Source of the DNA: CBDIHP01 sp965279195
GTDB lineage: Bacteria > Planctomycetota > Planctomycetia > Isosphaerales > Isosphaeraceae
Assembly (NCBI GenBank): GCA_965279195.1
Contig: CBDIHP010000047.1
Span: 372,001 to 436,000, forward strand
DNA: 64,000 bases
Direction: 5' to 3'
Position numbers and translations under genes: made by a program. Positions 34,741 to 42,698 of the stretch are shown one piece after another. Below the pieces are notes generated by a model. It saw only the letters and a list, made by a program, of their open reading frames with translations, was not told the origin of the DNA and made no database searches. Every line of letters begins with the position of its first letter. Within the stretch, counting starts at the first letter, position 1.

Positions 34741-35706
34741 GGCCGCGCGGATGCGATCGAGGGCGTCGGCGGCGGCCGTGCGGAGATCGGGGTCGCGGTC
34801 CTTCGCCATGGCCTCGAGCGCGGGGATGGCGGGGGTCGCCGCCTGGCCGAACTTGCTCAGTGCCCTGGCGGCGTTCTTCCGGACAGCCCAGAAATTAGCG
34901 CTGAGCGCCTTCGTGAGGGCGGGCACCGCCGGGGTGGCCTGCGGGCCCAGGGCCTCCAGCGCGATGACCGCCTGGTTGCGGTCGAGATCGAGTGCGCCCT
35001 CCACGATGTCGATGAGGATCGGCACGTCGAACCTGGTGGTGGGCGAGACGTCGAGCACCGCGGTGGCCGCCGCGCTCCGGACTTGAGGGTCGGGGTCCTT
35101 GAGCAGCCGGGCGAGCGGGTCGCGTGCGGCTTCGGCCCCGCGGCCCAGCTGCCCGAGGATCCTGGCCGCCGACTCGCGCATCGCCCAGTCCGGGTCGGAG
35201 AGGGCGGCGATCAGCCGGGGCACTCCGGCCTCGCCGATGCCCAGCAGCTTCCTCTGCGCGGCCTCCGATCGCGGCGTGATGCGGTTCTCCTTCGCCGTTT
35301 GCTCCGCCATCGCCCGCAAGAGCGACGGCACCGCCGCCGGGCCGAGGAAATCCCCGCCGAACGACAGGTCATATCCATACTGATACAGTTGTCGCAGCGC
35401 GGCCGGCACGATCATCAGGAGCACGATCGCCAGGACCTGCCGAGGCACGCGGAGCGTCTTCACCCACGGGACCACGTTCAGGAGCAGGCCGAGCAGCAGC
35501 CCGATCGCCGACGGCGGCCAGACGTAGAACAGGGCGAACATCGACCGGTAGCGGACATCCATCTCCGGCTCGAACAGCGGCGCGACCGTCGGGAGGATCA
35601 ATGCCCACCCCACGGCCAATAGCATGACGAGCGACCCGGGGCGGAGCCTGGGCAGGTGGCGGCAACGTGACGCGAGGCGGCGGATCATCGGGCCGAGTTG
35701 CGACAT
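34726..35706 (-). CDS. Membrane protein with C-terminal HEAT repeats
   Basis: 326 residues. Three hydrophobic helices in the first 110 residues (GSLVMLLAVGWALILPTVAP; FALFYVWPPSAIGLLLGLLL; VLAIVLLMIVPAAL). From about 145 on, four to five HEAT-like repeats: GVPRLIAALSDPDWAMRESA, PLARLLKDPDPQVRSAAATA, AVPALTKALSANFWAVRKNA, AIPALEAMAKDRDPDLRTAA. The repeat part is a protein-binding scaffold; side of the membrane not clear. I start at ATG 35706 (GGAGGG eight bases upstream), not the GTG at 35715. Function unknown. Confidence 0.82.
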   Translation of the reverse strand: MSQLGPMIRRLASRCRHLPRLRPGSLVMLLAVGWALILPTVAPLFEPEMDVRYRSMFALFYVWPPSAIGLLLGLLLNVVPWVKTLRVPRQVLAIVLLMIVPAALRQLYQYGYDLSFGGDFLGPAAVPSLLRAMAEQTAKENRITPRSEAAQRKLLGIGEAGVPRLIAALSDPDWAMRESAARILGQLGRGAEAARDPLARLLKDPDPQVRSAAATAVLDVSPTTRFDVPILIDIVEGALDLDRNQAVIALEALGPQATPAVPALTKALSANFWAVRKNAARALSKFGQAATPAIPALEAMAKDRDPDLRTAAADALDRIRAAVPPQ

Positions 35707-35840
35707 CGGGAGCACCCTCCACCGGGATGCGCCCAGGCTAACCGGGCGCTCGTCGGCCGACTAGGGGGCGGTTCTCTGGCGACCCGTCCGGCCGGATTAC
35801 GACTGGATTTCCGGGAATCGTATCGGAGAAGAGTGGACAG

Positions 35841-36338
35841 ATGAACAAGGGCCAGATGAATCTTGGTCGTCTGCTCGTCTACACCGGCCTGATCGGCCTG
35901 ACGCTGGGCTCGGTCCGCTACCTCCTGATGCCGCAGGGCGGGACCATCGGGGTACTTCTCGCGTCGGTCACCGTCGGCCTCTCGGGCCTGGCGTGCGCCC
36001 GGCGGTGGGGCAGGGGGGTCTGGTGCGGCTACTTGCTGGGCCTCGGGGTGTACATCCTGTTCGGAACCGCGGCCGAGGTGCACCCCCGGTCGGCCGCCGG
36101 CGCGATCATGAGCCGGCAGACCCAGGGCATCTACTACCTGCTCGATGGGTATCTGTCCGATTGGGCAACTAACTATGTCGAAGAGAACGAACAGGCCTAT
36201 GACGCCGTCTTCGTCGGCCTGCCGCTGCTGTGCTGGGGCGGGGCGGTGGGGGGGATCGTGGCGTGCTGTTCCGCCGCCGGGAACGCCGGGCTCAGGGGAA
36301 GGTTGAGGGGCGTAGCCGGCCGGTCGCCTTGTCCTTGA
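35841..36338 (+). CDS. Small membrane protein of unknown function
   Basis: 165 residues, four predicted helices: LLVYTGLIGLTLGSVRYLL, TIGVLLASVTVGLSGLAC, YLLGLGVYILFGTAAE and FVGLPLLCWGGAVGGIVAC. A soluble loop (HPRSAAGAIMSRQTQGIYYL) sits between helices 3 and 4. No family recognised. Its last 47 nt overlap the 3' end of a small lipoprotein gene on the other strand. Confidence 0.7.
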   Translation: MNKGQMNLGRLLVYTGLIGLTLGSVRYLLMPQGGTIGVLLASVTVGLSGLACARRWGRGVWCGYLLGLGVYILFGTAAEVHPRSAAGAIMSRQTQGIYYLLDGYLSDWATNYVEENEQAYDAVFVGLPLLCWGGAVGGIVACCSAAGNAGLRGRLRGVAGRSPCP

Positions 36339-36453
36339 CCATCGGCGGCTTGTAGTCGCGGAACTTCCTCTGGGGCTCCTCATTGGTTTGCGCGGAGCAG
36401 GCGGGGATCAGGAGGCTGATCCCGACGAGGGCGATCAAACCGAGGCGTCGCAT
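36292..36453 (-). CDS. Small lipoprotein, 53 residues
   Basis: MRRLGLIALVGISLLIPAC is a compact lipoprotein signal with lipobox IPAC (Cys 19), followed by 34 hydrophilic residues (SAQTNEEPQRKFRDYKPPMV...). The ATG at 36453 has AAAGGT nine bases upstream. Such tiny lipoproteins are common in planctomycetes and usually missed. The 3' end overlaps the convergent membrane-protein gene by 47 nt. Function unknown; the lipobox has Pro at -2, which is unusual. Confidence 0.65.
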   Translation of the reverse strand: MRRLGLIALVGISLLIPACSAQTNEEPQRKFRDYKPPMVKDKATGRLRPSTFP

Positions 36454-36582
36454 CGGGGGTGACCTTTCGCAGTGGCCGATGGTTGCATGATAGGGACTGG
36501 TCCATTAAAGCCAGGGACCGCCCGGTTCGACAAGTTGACACTCCCGGGCGTCGCCCGGCGCGTCGCGTGTCTTGGACGGGAG

Positions 36583-36660
36583 GCGCTCGCACTCATGGCC
36601 GGTCGACTGTTAAGGTACCGGCTGCGGGGCCGGCTGTCGACCGGCCATGAGTGCGAGCGC
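36583..36660. repeat. Perfect 25-bp inverted repeat
   Basis: Arms 36583-36607 and 36636-36660 are perfectly complementary (outer end GCGCTCGCACTC, inner end GGTCGAC), separated by 28 bp that itself contains CCGGC...GCCGG. It stands about 30 bp before the start of the DUF1501 gene. Could be a regulator site, a transcription attenuator or a solo MITE-like element. Confidence 0.8.
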
Positions 36661-36688
36661 CGCGATGCTCTCCCGGAGGCGCTAACCC

Positions 36689-38074
36689 ATGTTCACGTTT
36701 GTTGATCACGATGTTCGCGGCACGCGGCGGTCGTTCCTCCGGATCCTCGGGGCGTCGGCCCTCGGCGGCCTGATGCCCGGCGGCGACGCCCGCGCGGCGG
36801 GGCTGTCGCACCTGGCGACCGGCAAGTCGGTCATCTTCCTGTTCCTCCACGGCGGGCCGGGCCAGACCGAGACGTTCGACCCCCGCATGGACCGGCCCGA
36901 GGGGATCCGAAGCGCCATCGGCGAGATCCCCACGAGGGCCCCCGGGATCACTTTCGGCTCGGCCTTCCCCGGCCTGGCATCCAGGTCCGATCGCTTCAAT
37001 ATCGTTCGATCCTTCGTCCCCGGCGACGCCGACCACAACATCAAGCCGGTCGTCGGCCGCGACAGCTTCGGCACCAACCCGGGGGCCATCCTCGCGAGGG
37101 TCGCCGGCACGAACCACCCGGCGACGGGCCTGCCGACCAACGTCCTCCTGTTCCCCCGCGCGGTCGACCCGAGCACCCAGCCGGGCACCACGTCGTTCGG
37201 CCGGCTGAACGCGACCGGGCCGCTGTCGACCGCTTATGCGTCCTATGAGCCGGTGATGGGCGCGAGCGAGGCCGACGGCCTGACCCTGCGTCTGCCGCGC
37301 GAGCGGCTCGACGACCGCCGGAGGCTGCACCGCACGCTCGACGCCGCCGCGCGGTATCTCGACGCCACCCGGGCCGTCGAGGGCAACTCGCGGGTCCGCG
37401 AGCAGGCGTATCGGCTGCTCGAAGGCGGGCTGGCGCGGGCGTTCGACCTGTCGCAGGAGGACCCCCGGCTCGTCGCCCGATACGACACCGGGCCCCTCGT
37501 GCGGCCCGAGGCCATCGACCGCAAGTGGAAGAACTACAACAACTATGTCGATAACAGCAAGTCGCTCGGCAAGCTCCTCCTCCTGGCGCGGCGGCTCTGC
37601 GAGCGGGGCTGCGGGTTCGTGACGGTGACGACGAACTTCGTCTGGGACATGCACGCCGACGAGAACAACGCCCCGATGGCCGAGGGCATGCGCTACATGG
37701 CCCCGCCGCTCGACCACGCGCTCTCCGCCTTCCTCGACGACCTCCACGCCCGGGGGTTGCAGGAGAAGATCCTCCTGGTCGCCTGCGGCGAGATGGGCCG
37801 CACCCCTCGGATCAACGCCCGGGGCGGCCGGGACCACTGGGGCGGGCTGGGGCCGCTGCTGCTCGCCGGCGGCGGCCTGCCGTCGGGGCAGGTCATCGGC
37901 CGGTCCGACCGCGACGGGTCGGCGCCGCAGTCCGAACCCATCACCGGCAAGCACCTGCTCGGGACCATCTTCCGCACGCTGTTCGACGTCCCCCAGCTCC
38001 GCCTGGCCACCGAGCTGCCGCGCGAGTTCACGCAGATCATGGCCGGCTACGAGCCCATCCCGGGGCTGGGCTGA
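36689..38074 (+). CDS. DUF1501 (sulfatase-like) protein, Tat-exported
   Basis: 461 residues. Tat-type leader TRRSFLRILGASALGGLMPG. Alkaline-phosphatase-superfamily motifs of DUF1501: FLFLHGGPGQTETFDPR, FGSAFPGLA, VACGEMGRTPRIN and GGRDHWGGLGPLLLAGGG. DUF1501 proteins are abundant in planctomycetes, often next to DUF1549/1553 cytochromes; none is here. Activity unproven. The ATG at 36689 has GGAGG nine bases upstream. Followed 38 bp later by a carbon-nitrogen hydrolase gene on the same strand. Confidence 0.92.
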   Translation: MFTFVDHDVRGTRRSFLRILGASALGGLMPGGDARAAGLSHLATGKSVIFLFLHGGPGQTETFDPRMDRPEGIRSAIGEIPTRAPGITFGSAFPGLASRSDRFNIVRSFVPGDADHNIKPVVGRDSFGTNPGAILARVAGTNHPATGLPTNVLLFPRAVDPSTQPGTTSFGRLNATGPLSTAYASYEPVMGASEADGLTLRLPRERLDDRRRLHRTLDAAARYLDATRAVEGNSRVREQAYRLLEGGLARAFDLSQEDPRLVARYDTGPLVRPEAIDRKWKNYNNYVDNSKSLGKLLLLARRLCERGCGFVTVTTNFVWDMHADENNAPMAEGMRYMAPPLDHALSAFLDDLHARGLQEKILLVACGEMGRTPRINARGGRDHWGGLGPLLLAGGGLPSGQVIGRSDRDGSAPQSEPITGKHLLGTIFRTLFDVPQLRLATELPREFTQIMAGYEPIPGLG

Positions 38075-38112
38075 TCGGGACGCTCGTGCACAATAACGTG
38101 GCGAATACAAAT

Positions 38113-38991
38113 ATGCTCAACAATGTCCGAGTCGCCGCCGTCGCCGTCGACACGAAGCCCGGCGAGGTCGCCGGGAACCTGGAGAAGATCGAATCGTGGG
38201 TCGCCCGGGCGGCGGGGCAGGGGGCGCAGCTCGTCCTGTTCCAGGAGCTTTCGCTCACGGGGTTCATCCCAAACCATCCGGAGGCGAACCACGATGCCTG
38301 GCTCCGCGAGGCGCTGCGGTTCGCGAGGCGCTCGGCGGAGCGGCTGGACGGGCACGCGGTGCGTGGCCTGTCGGCGATCGCGGTGCGGCACAAGGTGATG
38401 GTGGCCGCGGGGATGCTGGAGGATGCGGGGAACCTGCTGCATAACACCCAGGTTCTCGTGGATGGGTCGGGCCTGGTCGGGCGTTGGCGGAAGATGCACG
38501 TGCCCATGTATGAGATGCCGTTCTACAACGGAGGCGGGGCGCCCGACGTGGTCGAGACGCCGCTCGGCCGGAGCGGCGTGAATATCTGCTTCGATGCCCT
38601 GATGCCCGAGTCGACGCGGCTCCTTGCGGTCCAGAACGCCGAGATCGTGCTGTTCCCCTTCGCCGCCGACCCGCCCCCCGTCTCGCCCCGGGGCTGGGCC
38701 GACTGGGCCTCGAATGCGCTCCGGGCCCGCTGCGTCGAGAACGGGGTGTATGGGGTCGCCTGCAATTATGTCGGCACGGTGACGTGTGCGTCGGTGAGCC
38801 AGATGTTCCCCGGCGGCGGCCTGGCGGTTGACCCTCGCGGGAAGGTCTTCGGCGAGTGGGACGCCCCGTCCGGCGAGCCCGGGATGCTGGTGGTCGACCT
38901 CTCCGCCGACCTCCTGCGCGACGCCCGATCCGAGCCCGAATCCCTCTTCCGCTTCCGCCGCCCGGAGCTTTATGGTTCGCTGGCGAGGTAG
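38113..38991 (+). CDS. Carbon-nitrogen hydrolase (nitrilase superfamily)
   Basis: 292 residues. The catalytic triad of the nitrilase/amidase superfamily is intact: Glu 45 in LVLFQELSLTGF, Lys 127 in WRKMHVP, Cys 159 in GVNICFDALMPE. Hydrolyses a nitrile or amide bond, substrate not readable. A GTG nine codons upstream (38086) is an alternative start. Probably co-transcribed with the DUF1501 gene. The TAG stop (38989-38991) is part of a GTAGGGTCCGC palindrome. Confidence 0.88.
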   Translation: MLNNVRVAAVAVDTKPGEVAGNLEKIESWVARAAGQGAQLVLFQELSLTGFIPNHPEANHDAWLREALRFARRSAERLDGHAVRGLSAIAVRHKVMVAAGMLEDAGNLLHNTQVLVDGSGLVGRWRKMHVPMYEMPFYNGGGAPDVVETPLGRSGVNICFDALMPESTRLLAVQNAEIVLFPFAADPPPVSPRGWADWASNALRARCVENGVYGVACNYVGTVTCASVSQMFPGGGLAVDPRGKVFGEWDAPSGEPGMLVVDLSADLLRDARSEPESLFRFRRPELYGSLAR

Positions 38992-39010
38992 GGTCCGCTA
39001 TTGCGGACGA
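38988..39010. repeat. Short REP-like palindrome, GTAGGGTCCGC family
   Basis: GTAGGGTCCGC, loop TATT, GCGGACGA. The TAG is the stop codon of the carbon-nitrogen hydrolase gene. May also act as its terminator. Confidence 0.75.
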
Positions 39011-39083
39011 AACCTTTGAACAATGGAACTGACGTTTGCCGCGTACATGCATCATTCGCATCGGATCGCTCAACCGCGGATCT

Positions 39084-39223
39084 GGAGTGCGTCCGCTTGC
39101 TGACGCTCTCGCCCGGCGGGGGCTTGCCCCCGAGAAACGGCGTCCGGTCGGAGGTGAGGCCTCCCGGCCGTGCACGCGTGGCAAGCCCCGCGAGAACCGA
39201 GCGGTAGCAAGCGACCGCCCTCC
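39084..39223. repeat. GGAGTGCG palindrome family, diverged copy
   Basis: From GGAGTGCGTCCGCTTGC to GCAAGCGACCGCCCTCC, with inner GGGGGCTTGCCCCC hairpin and the CGCGAGAACCGAGCGG words also seen in the copy at 13507. Lies in a 411-bp gap without genes. Confidence 0.7.
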
Positions 39224-39402
39224 AGATTTCGCCTCCAGGTTCGGCACCGGCCGTGGTTTGATCCATGGGTAGATTCGTCAACGCTCCGCAGCGACATGCT
39301 TCCGAATTCCGCGAAACTTCCTCGCTGACAGGGGGCCCAGGCGTGGTAGAACGGGGTTTCCTGTACGAACGGATAGGTCTGGCATGTGAACAGGAGGCCT
39401 CG

Positions 39403-39804
39403 ATGTCGGCCACGCTCACGATCCGAGATGAGACCCTCACGGGGGGCGTCACCGGCGAGTGGTCGCTGGACTTCCTCGACGAGCGGATCACCGTCCGCGA
39501 CCTGATCCGCGAGCGGGTCTATCAGGAGGTGCAGGACCACAATCGGCGGAGGCAGTCCCGGGGGGCGTTCCGGGGGCTGGTGCAGCCGGAGGCGGAGGAG
39601 CGGGAACCCAACGGGCCGGTCGCGGGGGAGGCCCGCGAGGTCGACTGGACGCCGCAGTTCGATCGGGCGACCGAAGCGTTCGAGGCCAATCAGATCCTCA
39701 TCCTGATCGACGACCGCCAGGCCGGGTCGCTCGACGAGACGTTCGCGATCGGCCAGAAGACCGTCGTCACGTTCGTCCGCCTCGCCCTGCTGGTGGGGGG
39801 CTGA
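39403..39804 (+). CDS. Small protein preceding DUF4132 gene
   Basis: 133 residues, not recognised as a named family. An N-terminal beta-like segment MSATLTIRDETLTGGVTGEW leads to a helix LDFLDERITVRDLIRERVYQ, a variable Arg/Glu-rich centre, and a C-terminal part ending in QKTVVTFVRLALLVGG. ATG 39403 has AGGAGG five bases upstream, an excellent start. Three bases separate its stop from the next gene, so the two are translated together; likely a partner of the DUF4132 protein. Confidence 0.8.
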   Translation: MSATLTIRDETLTGGVTGEWSLDFLDERITVRDLIRERVYQEVQDHNRRRQSRGAFRGLVQPEAEEREPNGPVAGEAREVDWTPQFDRATEAFEANQILILIDDRQAGSLDETFAIGQKTVVTFVRLALLVGG

Positions 39805-39807
39805 CCG

Positions 39808-42402
39808 ATGGCCGAGGGGTCGCCGACGGCGGAGGAGCTTCTGGAGGGGGTGGTCAAGGATCGCGTGCTCAAGGATGGGCATGTTCACGGGGTGAAGCTC
39901 GGCGACATCCCCACGGGCAAGGTCATCCTGGCGCTCGGGCCCGATGCGCAGGCGGGGGTGGTCGCGGCGGCGATCCGGGGCGTCCGCGAGTTCTCGCAGC
40001 AGGGGAAGTGGGACTATTTCAAGCAGTCCAACGAGCGGCGGTACGAGTACCACGTGCTCGTCCTCAAGGGGCTTCTCAGGCGCAAGCCGCCTCTCCTGGA
40101 ATCCACGGTGATTGACCTGCTCATGTGGGTGGGCGAGACCCTGACGCAGCCATGGACGATCGGGGACTACCCGCTGGGCGACATCGCGGCGGCCGTGGAG
40201 CAACTGGCGGGCCCGGAGAAGTCGGTCAGCCGCGGGCTGGAGGCCGCGATCCGCAAGGCGGCGGCCGCGCTGCGGAACCTGCCGACCTCGCCCGAGGCGC
40301 GCAAGGCGGCGGTGCGGCTGGCCGGCGTCCTCATCGAGGCCCCCCGGGCCCGCATCGAGCCCGGCGAGGCCTGGGCCGACGCCGCGCGGGCCGACCTGGC
40401 GGCGATGTCCGGATCGCGGCTCGACGCCTGGCACGCGCTTTTGGTCCACTGCCAGACCGCGAGCGGCACGACGCCGTCGGCGAAGTGGCTGAAGGAGGCC
40501 GGCGCGCTCGTCGAGAAGGTCGGCCGCGACGACCTCCGCTCGGCCCTCCTGCGCTGGTTCCCGCTGGTCGACCGCCCGGCCGATCGCCCGCCGACGACAT
40601 TGAATGAGGACGGCGACGAGGAGGTCGAGCCCGACTTCGATAGCCCGTATCCCTACGGTTTGCATCCGGACATGCTGATTCCGATGCACGTGGATCTCCT
40701 GAAAGGATTGGCCTGGTGCGCGTCGATCCAGGAGGACCGCGAGCTGGCCCGGGCCCTGGCGTCTCTGGCATTGAGCGCCTTCCGCAAGATCTCCGGAGTG
40801 GGGCCGAGGCTGATCACGCTGGGCCACGGCGCGGTGGGGGCGCTGGGGATGATGCCCGGGCGCGATGCCGTGGGGCAGCTCGCCCGGCTCAAGGTGAAGC
40901 TCAAGTTCATCCCCGCGCAGAAGGGGGTCGAGAAGGCCCTGGCCGCGGCCGCCAAGAGGGAGGGCCTCGCCCCCGAGGAGATGGACGAGCTGGCCGTGCC
41001 GGCGTACGGCATGGAGGAGGTCGGCCGGCGCCGCGAGGAGTTCGGCGAATATGTGGGCGAGTTGATCGTCGAAGGCCCCGACGTGGAACTGCGGTGGTCG
41101 AGGCTCGCCGACGGCAAGCCGCTCAAGTCGGTGCCCGCGGGGGCTAAGGCGTCGCACCCGGCGGAGGTCAAGGAACTCCAGGCGACGGTCAAGGACGTCT
41201 CCGCGATGCTGGCGGCCCAGCGCGAGCGGATCGACAACCTCTTCCTGGCCCGGAAGGCCTGGCCGCTGGCCGCCTGGCGCGAGCGATATCTCGACCACCC
41301 GCTCGTGGGCTCGATCGCCCGGCGCCTGATCTGGACGTTCGCCGACGGCGACTCCCGCCGCGACGGCATCTGGCTCGACGGCGCGATCGTCGACGTCGAG
41401 GACCGGCCGATCGGGGGGCTGGGCGAGTCGACCGAGGTGACGCTCTGGCACCCGATCGGCCGGCCGGTGGCGGAGGTCACCGCCTGGCGCGACTGGACCC
41501 ACCGGCACGAGGTCCGCCAGCCGTTCAAGCAGGCGTATCGGGAAATGTACATGTTGACGGATGCGGAGCGGAACACGCGAGTCTATTCCAATCGGTTCGC
41601 CGCGCACGTGCTGAAGCAGCACCAGTTCCACGCCCTGTGCGCGGCCCGGGGCTGGCGGAACCGGCTGCGGCTGATGGTCGACGACCGCTTCCCGCCCGCC
41701 AGCAAGGAGCTGCCCGGCTGGGGCCTGCGGGCCGAGTTCTGGGTCGAGGGGGCCGGCGACGAGTACGGCCGCGACACGACCGAATCGGGGGCATATCTGT
41801 ACGTGAGCACGGATCAGGTCCGGTTCTACGAGTCCGGGGCACCCCAGCGGCAGGCGCATGCCGGCGGCGGATACGGGCCGGCCTGGGGCAGGGGGGACGC
41901 CGAGCCGGTGCCGCTGGAGCGGGTGCCTCCCCTGGTGCTCAGCGAGGTCCTCCGCGACGTCGACCTGTTCGTGGGCGTGGCGAGCCTGGGCAACGACCCC
42001 AACTGGACCGACGGCGGCGAGGGGCCCCGGCCGTATCAGGCGTACTGGCACACCTACGGGTTCGGCGACCTCTCGGCCAACGGCCAGACCCGCAAGGCGG
42101 CGCTGGAGCGGATCATCCCGCGCCTGAAGATCGCGGCCCGCTGCTCGTTCGTCGACCGCTTTTTGGTGGTGAAGGGGGACCTCCGGACGTACAAGATCCA
42201 CCTGGGCAGCGGCAACATCCTGATGGAGCCGAACGATCAATATCTGTGCATCGTGCCTAAGCAGGCCGTCGGCCCGGCGGTGGGGCCGGTGTTCCTGCCG
42301 TTCGAGGGGGACTCCACGCTGTCGATCATCCTCAGCAAGGCCCTGATGCTGGCCGAGGACGCGAAGATCAAGGACACGTCGATTACCCGGCAGATCCAAT
42401 AG
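39808..42402 (+). CDS. DUF4132 domain protein
   Basis: 864 residues. The first ~430 are helical (LAAAIRGVREF, RKAAVRLAGVLIEAPRARI, WCASIQEDRELARALASLA), HEAT-like. From about 440 on: LQATVKDVSAMLAAQRERID, then the DUF4132 block (RLIWTFADGD, LWHPIGRPVAEVTAWRDW, RQPFKQAYREMYMLTDAE) and the C-terminal domain with RFLVVKGDLRTYKIHLGSGN. Family members include MolR-like proteins; biochemical role unknown, sometimes near WGR or stress-response genes. Expressed with the 133-residue protein just upstream. TAG stop, not in a REP. Confidence 0.85.
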   Translation: MAEGSPTAEELLEGVVKDRVLKDGHVHGVKLGDIPTGKVILALGPDAQAGVVAAAIRGVREFSQQGKWDYFKQSNERRYEYHVLVLKGLLRRKPPLLESTVIDLLMWVGETLTQPWTIGDYPLGDIAAAVEQLAGPEKSVSRGLEAAIRKAAAALRNLPTSPEARKAAVRLAGVLIEAPRARIEPGEAWADAARADLAAMSGSRLDAWHALLVHCQTASGTTPSAKWLKEAGALVEKVGRDDLRSALLRWFPLVDRPADRPPTTLNEDGDEEVEPDFDSPYPYGLHPDMLIPMHVDLLKGLAWCASIQEDRELARALASLALSAFRKISGVGPRLITLGHGAVGALGMMPGRDAVGQLARLKVKLKFIPAQKGVEKALAAAAKREGLAPEEMDELAVPAYGMEEVGRRREEFGEYVGELIVEGPDVELRWSRLADGKPLKSVPAGAKASHPAEVKELQATVKDVSAMLAAQRERIDNLFLARKAWPLAAWRERYLDHPLVGSIARRLIWTFADGDSRRDGIWLDGAIVDVEDRPIGGLGESTEVTLWHPIGRPVAEVTAWRDWTHRHEVRQPFKQAYREMYMLTDAERNTRVYSNRFAAHVLKQHQFHALCAARGWRNRLRLMVDDRFPPASKELPGWGLRAEFWVEGAGDEYGRDTTESGAYLYVSTDQVRFYESGAPQRQAHAGGGYGPAWGRGDAEPVPLERVPPLVLSEVLRDVDLFVGVASLGNDPNWTDGGEGPRPYQAYWHTYGFGDLSANGQTRKAALERIIPRLKIAARCSFVDRFLVVKGDLRTYKIHLGSGNILMEPNDQYLCIVPKQAVGPAVGPVFLPFEGDSTLSIILSKALMLAEDAKIKDTSITRQIQ

Positions 42403-42684
42403 GTATGGACTCTCCGACGGGCCTCGCGTGCCCAGGTTGCATCGTCGCCCGGGAAAGTTCTTGAACTGGCCGGACTTTCCTGACAGTATCGTGCATGCTG
42501 GCCATGCAAGGCCATCACGTCTGAATGACAGCGAATGCCAGGCCGGCGTCCCTCCGCCCGGGCCGGTCGCTGTCGCGCCCGGTTGGCTCCCGCGCAGGGA
42601 TCTCGCCATCCGCCCGCTTCGGCCCTCTCCCGGTCGAAGACCTCCGCCCGCCGAACCGCCCGCACCCATTCGCTTCCGACACCC

Positions 42685-42691
42685 GGAGAGG
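42685..42691 (+). promoter_or_regulatory. Ribosome binding site that fixes a GTG start
   Basis: GGAGAGG seven bases before the GTG at 42699, chosen as start of the protease gene. Confidence 0.6.
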
Positions 42692-42698
42692 TTGTCCC

